From contig CALZEE010000009.1 of the NCBI GenBank assembly GCA_945639195.1, positions 1 to 64,000 on the forward strand: DNA of 64,000 bases, read 5' to 3'. Every line of letters begins with the position of its first letter. Position 1 is the first letter of the stretch. Under the pieces are notes generated by a model. The model worked only from the letters and a program-made list of their open reading frames with translations. It was not told the DNA's origin and did no database searches. Origin of the DNA: an uncultured Ignatzschineria sp. (GTDB taxonomy: Bacteria; Pseudomonadota; Gammaproteobacteria; Cardiobacteriales; Wohlfahrtiimonadaceae). The translations under genes were made by a program, and so were the position numbers. This document shows positions 57,136 through 64,000 of this stretch, one piece after another.

Positions 57136-57490
57136 TGTATTTGCGCTTTTAGATTTAGTGAATGTTTGGGTACTTCTCATTTTTGCCATTTTTTGCAGTG
57201 CTTTTGCAACAACAAGTCTGAAGTTTTTAGGGGGAGGTTCTTCAAAACTAACCTTAATTGGGGTTGTTGTAGGCTATACGTTATTCCTCTTTTTAATTAC
57301 ACTTGTTATGCGTCGTATCGATATGAGTATCGGTTATGCGGTATGGGCAGGGTTATCCACAGTCTTGATGACGATATCGGGTGCGGTATTCTTTAAAGAG
57401 CAGTTAACGGTCCAGAAAATTATTAGTTTAACGCTAGTTGTTGTGGGTGTGATTGTATTGAACTTGGCAGATGCGCACCTATATCTGTAG
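57128..57490 (+). CDS. SMR family protein, subunit B, lacking the helix 1 glutamate
   Basis: Four-helix SMR partner of 120 residues. IDMSIGYAVWAGLSTVLMTISGAVFFKE and IISLTLVVVGVIVLNL are clear family motifs. In helix 1 the sequence is FCSAFATTSLKF where homodimeric SMR proteins have an essential glutamate (AEVIGTTLMKF type), so the coupling residue is replaced by serine. This suggests an asymmetric heterodimer with one active carboxylate, from the subunit A copy. The substrate is unknown. Confidence 0.85.
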   Translation: MDSVFALLDLVNVWVLLIFAIFCSAFATTSLKFLGGGSSKLTLIGVVVGYTLFLFLITLVMRRIDMSIGYAVWAGLSTVLMTISGAVFFKEQLTVQKIISLTLVVVGVIVLNLADAHLYL

Positions 57491-57728
57491 CGAAATTGCG
57501 TAGATAGTAGTGTCTGATCTAAACAATTTAAGCGAGATTCATTGATTCAATATAATAATATTTTCTTTAATATAAATGAGAAAATAACGGCTAAACAGCG
57601 CTATATATTGAGAAGTAATTGAATTATTCTTACATGATAATGCATGCTTTGTGATTTGCTGTGTTAGAATCCCGCATATGAATAGGTAGAATAAGACACT
57701 TAGAACATCTTGTTTGAGGTAAAAGAGC

Positions 57729-58442
57729 ATGCAAAAAAAGATCAAAGTGGCATGTGGGAATTGTAGTTTACAACAACTTTGTCTCCCAGTCGGTTTAGAA
57801 AATAGCGAGTTTGTGAAACTCGAAAAAATTGTGCAAAGAGGAAAACCCCTCGCACGTGGAAAGCACATCTACTACCCAGGTGATCAATTTACATCACTAT
57901 ATGCAGTAAGATCTGGGGCAGTAAAAACATATAAAGTCGCGAATGATGGGACGGAGTATGTATCGAGCTTCTATCTTCCTGGAGAAATTATCGGGCTTGA
58001 TGCTTTGAGTTCAGGTAGCCATTCTTGTGGGGCTAAGACGCTAGAGACGACGAGTTTATGCGAGATTCCTTATAATCAGCTTGATACAATTGCCGTCACC
58101 ATTCCTAATATCTCAAGACAGTTATTGAAAATCATGAGTCATGAGATCAAATGTGATGAGCAGATGATGACGATGATTGGCTCTCAACCGGCAAAAGCAC
58201 GTTTAGTGGCACTCTTCTTAAGTCTTTCAAGTCGTTTAAAACGACGTGGATACTCCGCGACAGAGTTCTCTTTAAGTATGTCTCGTGCTGATATTGGGAG
58301 TTATTTAGGGCTTGCTGTCGAAACAGTTAGTCGTCTCTTGAAGAAACTTCAAGATCAAGGATTAATTGAGGTGAATCATCGCCAGATTAAATTGCTTGAA
58401 ATGGATCAGCTACGTGAGCTAGTGAGTTTAGAAATCCAGTAA
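57729..58442 (+). CDS. fnr: FNR-type oxygen-sensing transcriptional regulator
   Basis: CRP-family activator/repressor for the switch to low oxygen. The 237 residues have the N-terminal cysteine cluster CGNCSLQQLC (C-x2-C-x5-C) and a further cysteine in SHSCGAKTLETTSLCEIP, together the four ligands of an oxygen-labile [4Fe-4S] cluster. The helix-turn-helix SRADIGSYLGLAVETVSRLLKKLQ includes the VETVSR recognition helix that reads TTGAT-N4-ATCAA sites. A GAGGT ribosome site precedes the ATG. No good FNR site was found before the gene itself. Confidence 0.94.
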   Translation: MQKKIKVACGNCSLQQLCLPVGLENSEFVKLEKIVQRGKPLARGKHIYYPGDQFTSLYAVRSGAVKTYKVANDGTEYVSSFYLPGEIIGLDALSSGSHSCGAKTLETTSLCEIPYNQLDTIAVTIPNISRQLLKIMSHEIKCDEQMMTMIGSQPAKARLVALFLSLSSRLKRRGYSATEFSLSMSRADIGSYLGLAVETVSRLLKKLQDQGLIEVNHRQIKLLEMDQLRELVSLEIQ

Positions 58443-58472
58443 GCATAAAGACATTATCGCCAATATCGCGTA

Positions 58473-58511
58473 AAAACCTTCATTATAAAATCATTAATGA
58501 GGGTTTTTTAT
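58473..58511 (+). terminator. Terminator of fnr
   Basis: Stem AAAAACC-TCATTA / TAATGA-GGTTTTT followed by further T, about 30 bases after the stop. Confidence 0.7.
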
Positions 58512-58646
58512 TGCGTGATTAATGAAGAATGCCGGCAATCTTTGAAGAGCTATTAAAAAAAGCCTATGAACGAACAGCTGGTGATCGTGATCTTGCGGCT
58601 TCATAGAGAGATGCGTCGGATTGACAGAGAAAAATCAGCAGGGCGT

Positions 58647-58677
58647 AAAAAAGGGCTATATCAATAGCCCTTTTTTT
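58647..58677 (-). terminator. Terminator of the TyrP-like gene
   Basis: The stem AAAAAAGGGCTAT-ATCA-ATAGCCCTTTTTT has T runs on both sides, so it can serve both strands. Confidence 0.88.
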
Positions 58678-58712
58678 GTTGTTATGATCTTAATGAGTCA
58701 TCGGATGATAGC

Positions 58713-59963
58713 TTAACCTACGACGCTTGGGAGATTGAGGAGTTCAGGGAATGAGCCAATGATGATAATCCCTACTGCAAATAGCAGCGCGATAAGGAGT
58801 GAGATATTCCCACCTCTAACGCGGCGACCTTCAGGGTTAAGTTTGCGGGCTCTAAATACTAATAGTACCGGTAAAATCACCCCAATAAAGGCGAAAATCA
58901 CCCCGGCAAAACTAAAGGCGCTGAGGAAAATATTCGGATACGTAAAGCCCACAATGATGGGTGGGATAAAGGTAATCGCCCCGATCATGAGATTGTTTTT
59001 GCGCATATTGAAATGTGATAGAAGATCTTTAACCGCATTAGACAATCCTAAAGAGACACCGATATAAGAAGTTGTGAGAGCGAGTACAGAGAAAACTCTG
59101 ACGATTTCACTAATTGTCTTACTACCTGTCGTGACTTCAAATGCATGGATGAGACCATTGAGGCTAGGATCTTGATTCAGGATCGCCACTAACTCAGATT
59201 GTTGTAACACACCGTGTGTTGCGAGCTGCCAGATAATATAGATGATAAAGATGCCGGTTGAACCAAAGATACATGCGAGGCGAAGTTTTTGATTATCCCC
59301 TTGGAGATACTCATTGATCGTGGGGGTGCATATATGGAACCCAAAAGTCATAAAGAAGATAGGTAATGCCGAGAAGAGCAGGAGATTATTTGTCGGGGGA
59401 TATTGTAAGTTGCTGATAGAGAACTTTCCGAAGAGGAAGTAGAGCAACACAATGAAACTCAAGACTTTAAGACCAAAGAAGAGTCTATTGGTAATATCTG
59501 ACAGGGCAATGCCGATTGTGACAATAATGCCGAAGATAATGGCAAAGCTTAGCGCCGCTATTTTTCGGGCTTTCTCTGGATCTAAGTCAAGGGATTTGGG
59601 GATGAGATTAAAGAGGAGATCCCCGCTTCCTGTAATATAAGCGGTGAGCACTGCGTACATAAAGAAGAGCAGAATAAAGTTTACGATGAGCTTGCCTGTG
59701 AGACCAAAATATTGTTTTGTAATCCCGGCAATCCCGGCATCATTGGGGCTATATTGATGAACTTCAGCATAGAGAAGCGCCGTAAAGGTTAAGAGTACCC
59801 AGAGCGTTGCGAGGAGTAAGAAGGTCATGCCAAAACCCATTTGGGCTGAGGTCAGCGGCATAGCAAGCATACCGGCCCCCACTGCCGTACCGGCGATGAT
59901 AAGGGTACTGCCAAATACACGGTTTTTCACGTTGAGAATCCTTTGATGGTTAGAGAGAGTCAA
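58713..59963 (-). CDS. Aromatic amino-acid permease (TyrP/Mtr family)
   Basis: Eleven-to-twelve-segment permease of 416 residues in the hydroxy/aromatic amino-acid permease family. Opening VFGSTLIIAGTAVGAGMLAMPLTSAQMGF is the family signature, and IFFMTFGFHICTPTINEYLQGD is the central motif. Tyrosine or tryptophan are the usual substrates; this one cannot be separated by eye between TyrP and Mtr. Together with aroA and trpE it points to a flexible aromatic supply. Confidence 0.88.
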   Translation of the reverse strand: MTLSNHQRILNVKNRVFGSTLIIAGTAVGAGMLAMPLTSAQMGFGMTFLLLATLWVLLTFTALLYAEVHQYSPNDAGIAGITKQYFGLTGKLIVNFILLFFMYAVLTAYITGSGDLLFNLIPKSLDLDPEKARKIAALSFAIIFGIIVTIGIALSDITNRLFFGLKVLSFIVLLYFLFGKFSISNLQYPPTNNLLLFSALPIFFMTFGFHICTPTINEYLQGDNQKLRLACIFGSTGIFIIYIIWQLATHGVLQQSELVAILNQDPSLNGLIHAFEVTTGSKTISEIVRVFSVLALTTSYIGVSLGLSNAVKDLLSHFNMRKNNLMIGAITFIPPIIVGFTYPNIFLSAFSFAGVIFAFIGVILPVLLVFRARKLNPEGRRVRGGNISLLIALLFAVGIIIIGSFPELLNLPSVVG

Positions 59964-60240
59964 GAAGATGATTGAGTATCGCTTCTTTGAAGCTAGATCA
60001 TAGTGGAGAATAAATCAGAAGTCTAAGGAGTTTTACCGAGTAAAGATTACAGGGAATGAACAATATTTTAGATGTTTTTTATCATAAAGAACTTTTTTAA
60101 AGATAGTGAGTCCCTTTTTTTGAAAAAAAGCTGCCCTATTCGCCATACGCATTTTCTACTTAAAAACAGAAGGTTACTATTTTGGAGAGATTGAATATTG
60201 GTTTAATTTTACGCATTCTATGAGTATTTGTGAAATGGGG

Positions 60241-60268
60241 TTGACGAAGTCTGAATAATCTCTATAAT
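60241..60268 (+). promoter_or_regulatory. Promoter of the first tRNA-Lys gene
   Basis: TTGACG (60241-60246), 16-base spacer and TATAAT (60263-60268), 13 bases before the tRNA. Confidence 0.85.
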
Positions 60269-60281
60269 ACTAATCCTTCTC

Positions 60282-60356
60282 GGGTCATTAGCTCAGTGGT
60301 AGAGCAGTTGGCTTTTAACCAATTGGTCGAAGGTTCGAATCCCTCATGACCCACCA
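60282..60356 (+). tRNA. tRNA-Lys (TTT), copy 1
   Basis: A 75-base gene with encoded CCA. Loop CTTTTAA gives anticodon TTT; acceptor GGGTCAT pairs with ATGACCC and the T loop is TTCGAAT. It is identical to the copy at 60666. Confidence 0.95.
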
Positions 60357-60366
60357 AGATAGTAAA

Positions 60367-60393
60367 GAACCTCCATTCGTGGAGGTTTTTTTA
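60367..60393 (+). terminator. Terminator of tRNA-Lys copy 1
   Basis: AACCTCC-ATTCGT-GGAGGTT followed by six T. Confidence 0.88.
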
Positions 60394-60623
60394 CGTCTGA
60401 AATAAATGAAATGCATTATGAGCAATAATTTTTGTGTGAAAAATCTTTTTCTGAATTCAATGCGCAGAGATATCTCTTCGCGTTATTGAAAATCGGTTTT
60501 TCGAGTATTGTGCGATAAATAACTAGGACAATATTTCTTGAAATATTTTAGGGATTTAACGGGATTACAGGGCGCAACAGGAATCTTTTTTGAAAAAAGA
60601 TCGTTCTGACTTAAGAAATAGGG
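60394..60623. other. Spacer between the two tRNA-Lys units
   Basis: AT-rich, no gene seen. A TTTTTTGAAAAAA word near 60588 resembles one before the first copy near 60117, so the duplicated unit may include more than the tRNA and promoter. Confidence 0.4.
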
Positions 60624-60651
60624 TTGACGCAGAATGAAAAATCTCTATAAT
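60624..60651 (+). promoter_or_regulatory. Promoter of the second tRNA-Lys gene
   Basis: TTGACG (60624-60629), 16-base spacer and TATAAT (60646-60651), near-identical to the first promoter. Confidence 0.85.
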
Positions 60652-60665
60652 ACTAATTCTTCCTG

Positions 60666-60740
60666 GGGTCATTAGCTCAGTGGTAGAGCAGTTGGCTTTT
60701 AACCAATTGGTCGAAGGTTCGAATCCCTCATGACCCACCA
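60666..60740 (+). tRNA. tRNA-Lys (TTT), copy 2
   Basis: Same 75 bases as the copy 384 bases upstream, with its own promoter and terminator. Confidence 0.95.
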
Positions 60741-60747
60741 AATCAAG

Positions 60748-60774
60748 AAAACCTCCGCTTGCGGAGGTTTTTTT
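60748..60774 (+). terminator. Terminator of tRNA-Lys copy 2
   Basis: AAAACCTCCG-CTTG-CGGAGGTTTT followed by T. Confidence 0.88.
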
Positions 60775-60833
60775 ACGCCTGTCGGAATATCCCCTGTATG
60801 ATTTAAAGATGTCATATCACAAGAGGTTTGAGA

Positions 60834-62735
60834 ATGTTGGCAGAGATCCTTCCCCAAGTTCAGCACCCCACGCATCGTGAAACGCTCATTGTAACGTTAG
60901 ATGATGTTTATAGCGCAGAGATTGTTTGCCGGGAATTTTATGAACGTTTTCCTGAAGGCCTATGCTTTTCAGATGATGAAGCACTGTTGATTAACCCGCT
61001 CATTCTTCCTTTACGTGCCACGCGAGAATATTTAGGGCGAACGACTGCCGCGGTATTACTCGATATTCGTAGCGGATTTCCGCTGGATTACTTTTTATCT
61101 ATTGCCGCAACAATTTCAGCCGGAGGAATCCTCTTACTCTTAAGGGAAGGGCCTTTAGGGATGGCGGAGAGCGCACGTTTTCACTCTGAAATGATCCCAA
61201 CGCCCTTTTTCCATGATTATTTAGATCAGCTCTTCTCGCAATATTGTTATCAGTGGCAAGCGGGTGCTTTATCCGTACCTTTGAAAATGAAGGACGATAT
61301 CAACGAGCCATCGCATGAAACGGGCTATTTAATGCCGGCATTAAAGGATTGTCTTGATTTTGAAGGTGCGAGTGCTGAGCAGCAGGCGATTTTTACGTCA
61401 TTTATCTATGAGGATGAGGGAATCTATTCGCTTTTTGCACCAAGAGGAACGGGAAAGTCATGGCTCGGAGCGCATTTAATTCGTCATAACCCGGCATCAA
61501 CGATCTTAACGGCACCTAATAAAGGGGCGATAGAGCAGTATCAAAGCATCGAGGGCGTGAACTTCAAAGCCCCTGATTTACTCTTTTTAACGATTAAAGA
61601 GACAGATCTGCAACCAGAGACGCTAATTATTGAAGAGGCAGCCAAGATGCCATTAGCGCATTTAGAACGACTATGCCGGCGTTTTAAAAAAGTGCTGATG
61701 ATCTCTTCTGTTGAAAACTATGAAGGTACAGGGCAAGGGCTTCGCGAAAAGATTCATGATCTTGTGAAGGTCCGGCAAGCCTATCAGTTAACAGGTTTAA
61801 AGCGTTTTACGGCAGATGATCCGTTGAAAGCGTTATGTGACGCCTTAATGTTGAAGTCTCAAATAGAGGATGAGCCATTGGTCGGTGAAATATCTGCAAT
61901 GCCGGAAGGTCTTAAACCGCAGTTAATGGATCTTTCCGAGATTTGCTTGAATTATTATAATGACGCCAACATCAGTGAACTTCGCCAAGATTTGCCGCGT
62001 ATTACGGCGCTCTACCATCTTTTAAATAAAACCCACTACCAAACGAATATTCAAGATCTTCGGCGTCTATTTGATGGCGAGAAGCAGGTGATTGTGTTGG
62101 CGTATTATCAGCAAACGCTGATCGGTGCGATTTGGGCAATGGAAGAGGGTGGATTGCCAGAGGATCTTATTGAGGCGGTCTTTAGAGGATTAAGAAGACC
62201 AAAAGGTAATCTTGTGGCGCAGATGCTCACAAGTCAGAGCTACTTCCCAGAAGCGATGCGAGATCGTTCGGTGCGTATTTCACGAATTTCGGTCGAAGAA
62301 GCCTATCGAAGAGAAGGGATTGGTGCATTGATGGTACGTTTTTTAGAAGAGAAGCAACGAGGGCAATCTGATTTTATTTCTGTTAGCTTTGGACTAACAC
62401 CTTCCCTTTTAGCTTTTTGGGAGGCGCTTCATTATGAAATGGTACATCTGGGATTTCATTTAGATAAGACAACAGGACTTCATTCTGCAGTTGTTATTCG
62501 CCCTCTTTCGCAAAATGTACCTTGGATTATGGAATCTGTGCGTAAATTTCAGGCAGATTGTTATTTGAATTTAACGTGTCGAGACTATAAACCTGCGGTA
62601 ATGACAATTTTAAGTGAAAAATCTTTAAAAGATTCTTTTGATTATAGAGATGCAGCAGTAATCGAGGCTTTCGAGGATTTTAAGCGTGGAAAACACACGA
62701 TTTTGACCGCAAAATTGAGAAAAAACGGGAAATAA
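60834..62735 (+). CDS. tmcA: tRNA(Met) cytidine acetyltransferase
   Basis: Acetylates C34 of elongator tRNA-Met (ac4C) with acetyl-CoA and ATP or GTP. The 633 residues from the ATG at 60834 (MLAEILPQVQ, AAGAGG site; a TTG two codons earlier is less likely) contain an N-terminal DUF1726 domain, a helicase-like ATPase domain with Walker A FAPRGTGKSW near 207 and DEAD-like ETLIIEEAAKMPLAHL, and a GNAT domain with RISVEEAYRREGIGALMVRFLEE near 490. It sits between tRNA genes, but no tRNA-Met elongator is among them. Confidence 0.92.
   Translation: MLAEILPQVQHPTHRETLIVTLDDVYSAEIVCREFYERFPEGLCFSDDEALLINPLILPLRATREYLGRTTAAVLLDIRSGFPLDYFLSIAATISAGGILLLLREGPLGMAESARFHSEMIPTPFFHDYLDQLFSQYCYQWQAGALSVPLKMKDDINEPSHETGYLMPALKDCLDFEGASAEQQAIFTSFIYEDEGIYSLFAPRGTGKSWLGAHLIRHNPASTILTAPNKGAIEQYQSIEGVNFKAPDLLFLTIKETDLQPETLIIEEAAKMPLAHLERLCRRFKKVLMISSVENYEGTGQGLREKIHDLVKVRQAYQLTGLKRFTADDPLKALCDALMLKSQIEDEPLVGEISAMPEGLKPQLMDLSEICLNYYNDANISELRQDLPRITALYHLLNKTHYQTNIQDLRRLFDGEKQVIVLAYYQQTLIGAIWAMEEGGLPEDLIEAVFRGLRRPKGNLVAQMLTSQSYFPEAMRDRSVRISRISVEEAYRREGIGALMVRFLEEKQRGQSDFISVSFGLTPSLLAFWEALHYEMVHLGFHLDKTTGLHSAVVIRPLSQNVPWIMESVRKFQADCYLNLTCRDYKPAVMTILSEKSLKDSFDYRDAAVIEAFEDFKRGKHTILTAKLRKNGK
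61331..61342. repeat. Palindromic form of the dispersed CCGGCATT word
   Basis: AATGCCGGCATT is a perfect 12-base palindrome inside tmcA and contains the over-represented 8-base word on both strands. Other copies across the window occur as single-strand forms (for example 1217, 3302, 9052, 13363, 20693, 26653, 38682, 47213, 51902, 58528). Confidence 0.7.
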
Positions 62736-62757
62736 TTGTCTCATTAATAGGCAGGTG

Positions 62758-62786
62758 TTGACAGGGGGGTTCTTTCTCCCTATAAT
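62758..62786 (+). promoter_or_regulatory. Promoter of tRNA-Thr
   Basis: Consensus TTGACA (62758-62763), 17-base spacer and TATAAT (62781-62786), 22 bases before the tRNA. Confidence 0.92.
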
Positions 62787-62808
62787 TCTAATTCTGAAAT
62801 GTAGCACA

Positions 62809-62884
<76 letters not shown>

Positions 62885-62894
62885 CACAAAGAGA

Positions 62895-62925
62895 AGCCCA
62901 ACAACTTAGGTTGTTGGGCTTTTTC
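62895..62925 (+). terminator. Terminator of tRNA-Thr
   Basis: AGCCCAACAAC-TTAG-GTTGTTGGGCT followed by TTTT. Confidence 0.9.
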
Positions 62926-63209
62926 TATTGCGCGATTAAAAACTGTTGAAAAGCGCCCTTAGTGATTTAAGGGGGATATCCCCTTATTCTCATTTTTATT
63001 ACGACAGCTTGAGAATCATCAGGGCGGTTACGATGCGATCTTGAGCCCAGATATCTCGATCAAAGCTTTATCAATAGATGCCGGCATATGTGGGGCTATT
63101 GAGATAGGGTTCTCTCAAGGCGCTCGATTAAATAGTTTAAATGCAGTCTTTATCAGCAGAAGTTATCAGCAGACGTTATATCAATAATTATTCTTAATGT
63201 TTGCGGATA
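62926..63209. other. Intergenic region with an open frame lacking a start
   Basis: No gene is supported. The plus strand is open without stops from 62966 to the TAA at 63187 (73 codons), but it has no ATG near its beginning and no ribosome site. It may be chance or the remnant of a decayed gene. Confidence 0.3.
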
Positions 63210-63245
63210 AAAAATCCCGCAACCTTTTAAAGGTGCGGGATTTTA
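63210..63245 (-). terminator. Terminator of sdhE
   Basis: Stem AAAATCCCGCA / TGCGGGATTTT around an AAGG/CCTT pairing, with T-rich minus-strand flank, 20 bases past the stop. Confidence 0.85.
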
Positions 63246-63265
63246 TTAGTTGCTGTTTGGCGCGT

Positions 63266-63517
63266 TTAGTCTAAAAGATCTGGATTCATCTTCATGACGA
63301 GGGCCTTCATCTCCGGCGATGGATAATCCGCGCGGTGCATCAAGAGCAGATAGAGCTCTGGATCTTGCATATCGAGGAGTGAAAGATAGAGATCTTTCTC
63401 TTCATCAGGTGCATTTTCAAAGTGATTCGCAAGATAACGATCACAAAGCGCATCTAATTCCCTCATTCCTCGGCGTGAACGCCACTTTATTTTTCTAAGA
63501 TCATACTTATCACTCAT
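63266..63517 (-). CDS. sdhE: SdhE, FAD assembly factor
   Basis: An 83-residue helical protein that promotes covalent attachment of FAD to SdhA (and FrdA). The conserved motif RRGMRELD (family RGxxE) is residues 15-22, followed by FENAPDEEKDLYLSLLDMQDPELYLLLM, the typical SdhE end. It is encoded alone; the sdh genes are not in this window. Confidence 0.92.
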   Translation of the reverse strand: MSDKYDLRKIKWRSRRGMRELDALCDRYLANHFENAPDEEKDLYLSLLDMQDPELYLLLMHRADYPSPEMKALVMKMNPDLLD

Positions 63518-63862
63518 TAAAATAAACCTCTTTCATCAAAAATGTTGAACTTAAAATGATAGTAAAAGGGCAGTGTACTATGTTTCTAACGATCGATGAG
63601 GGAAACTTCCTGAATTTTTCAAAAAAACCGGCAGTTCCTTGATCCAACTGTTTATCAAAGATTTTTTAGAATTTATTTCTGCAATAAAGCGCTTATGAAA
63701 AGTCACATCGTTAAAAAAATGCGCAAAAGCTTCCCTTTTTTTGATATGATCTATGACCTGTTAGGAATTAGCACTGGAACGATTAGCACCACTTTTGCTT
63801 GATTATGTTCCACAACTTAGCTAGTATTCCCCCTTCAATAAATTAGTGACACGTGGTGAACT
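63518..63862. other. Divergent promoter region between sdhE and prmA
   Basis: No gene seen in these 345 bases. The region is AT-rich and presumably carries the promoters of both divergent genes; I could not fix a clear promoter pair. Confidence 0.4.
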
Positions 63863-64000
63863 ATGAATAAATGGTTTGAATTAACTCTGAAAGCTGACAT
63901 GCGTTTTAGTGCAGAAGCCTTAGATGAAGCATTGGTGGAATCGGGCGCTGTAGCGGTAACCATGAAAGATGGCGAAGATGAGCCGATATTTGAGCCGCTG
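63863..64000 (+). CDS. prmA: Ribosomal protein L11 methyltransferase (5' part, cut by window edge)
   Basis: The first 46 codons are present: MNKWFELTLKADMRFSAEAL, then EALVESGAVAVTMKDGEDEPIFEPL. This matches the PrmA N-terminal substrate-recognition domain, which ends in the same PxFEPLPGE motif. The SAM-binding domain lies beyond the window. The enzyme trimethylates L11 of the ribosome. Confidence 0.8.
   Translation, partial: MNKWFELTLKADMRFSAEALDEALVESGAVAVTMKDGEDEPIFEPL

Noticed and set aside
57541-57560. FNR site upstream of fnr (ATTGATTCAATATA)
   Set aside because: Only one half-site fits TTGAT-N4-ATCAA; the second half is missing.
58529-58606. 25-codon ORF (MPAIFEELLKKAYERTAGDR...) after fnr
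   Set aside because: Protein-like composition, but no ribosome site; it starts inside a copy of the dispersed AATGCCGG word and lies between two terminators.

Overview
This window looks like a contiguous piece of gammaproteobacterial chromosome of low-to-moderate GC (about 40% by eye). The lineage signals are the metY-rimP-nusA-infB-rbfA-truB order, an FNR-type regulator with the four expected cysteines, TmcA, SdhE, RdgB, TruC, and a SUF cluster led by a gammaproteobacterial-type Rrf2 regulator. Cardiobacteriales-like bacteria (Ignatzschineria or Wohlfahrtiimonas relatives) are a plausible home, but that is a guess from style and not a database result. I see no rRNA, insertion sequence, prophage or CRISPR array. 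I annotate about 51 protein genes (including two short leader peptides and one gene cut by the right edge) and four tRNAs.

Layout. 0.3-5.8 kb: Fe-S assembly (regulator, sufB, sufC, sufD, then sufS after a 320-base gap), with a promoter buried in IscR-like operators. 5.9-14.6 kb: central metabolism and housekeeping on the minus strand (eno, gltA, pyrD, rpmE2, rho, a DedA protein, a LolD ATPase and one LolC/E-type permease). 14.9-18 kb: an Lrp regulator divergent from a LysE/RhtB exporter, then scpB and holA. 18.2-21.7 kb: a complete TAXI-TRAP uptake operon. 21.8-29.3 kb: a DUF4186 protein, two tandem poxB-like genes, nnr and a bile-acid/sodium-symporter-family protein. 29.5-36.9 kb is the region richest in RNA control: trpE behind a tryptophan leader-attenuator, a Fur-boxed siderophore-type binding protein, pyrFE behind a 16-residue leader peptide and terminator, and queF behind a preQ1-I riboswitch with the queuosine-precursor transporter yhhQ downstream. 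37-46 kb: an MFS carrier, an exported Sel1-repeat protein, the aroA-pseudopilin-truC operon, an amino-acid binding protein and brnQ. 46.6-56 kb: rdgB, folK, a cold-shock gene, icd and the translation operon ending in tRNA-fMet. 56.8-64 kb: a paired SMR transporter, fnr, a TyrP-type permease, duplicated tRNA-Lys genes, tmcA, tRNA-Thr, sdhE and the start of prmA.

How the genes fit together. Much of the window concerns nutrient sensing tied to RNA-level control. Tryptophan, pyrimidine and preQ1 supply each appear to be read by a leader RNA directly upstream of the matching gene, while iron and Fe-S status appear to be read by Fur and the Rrf2 regulator. Energy metabolism is represented by citrate synthase, isocitrate dehydrogenase, enolase and two quinone-linked pyruvate dehydrogenases, with FNR as the likely oxygen sensor and SdhE as the flavinylation helper for succinate dehydrogenase.

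Two short DNA words stand out across gene boundaries. CCGGCATT (or its complement) occurs about 34 times where about one is expected, in several reading frames and between genes. The DnaA-box word TTATCCACA occurs 13 times where less than one is expected, most densely at 41-46.6 kb. These genome-scale signals are the least explained features here.
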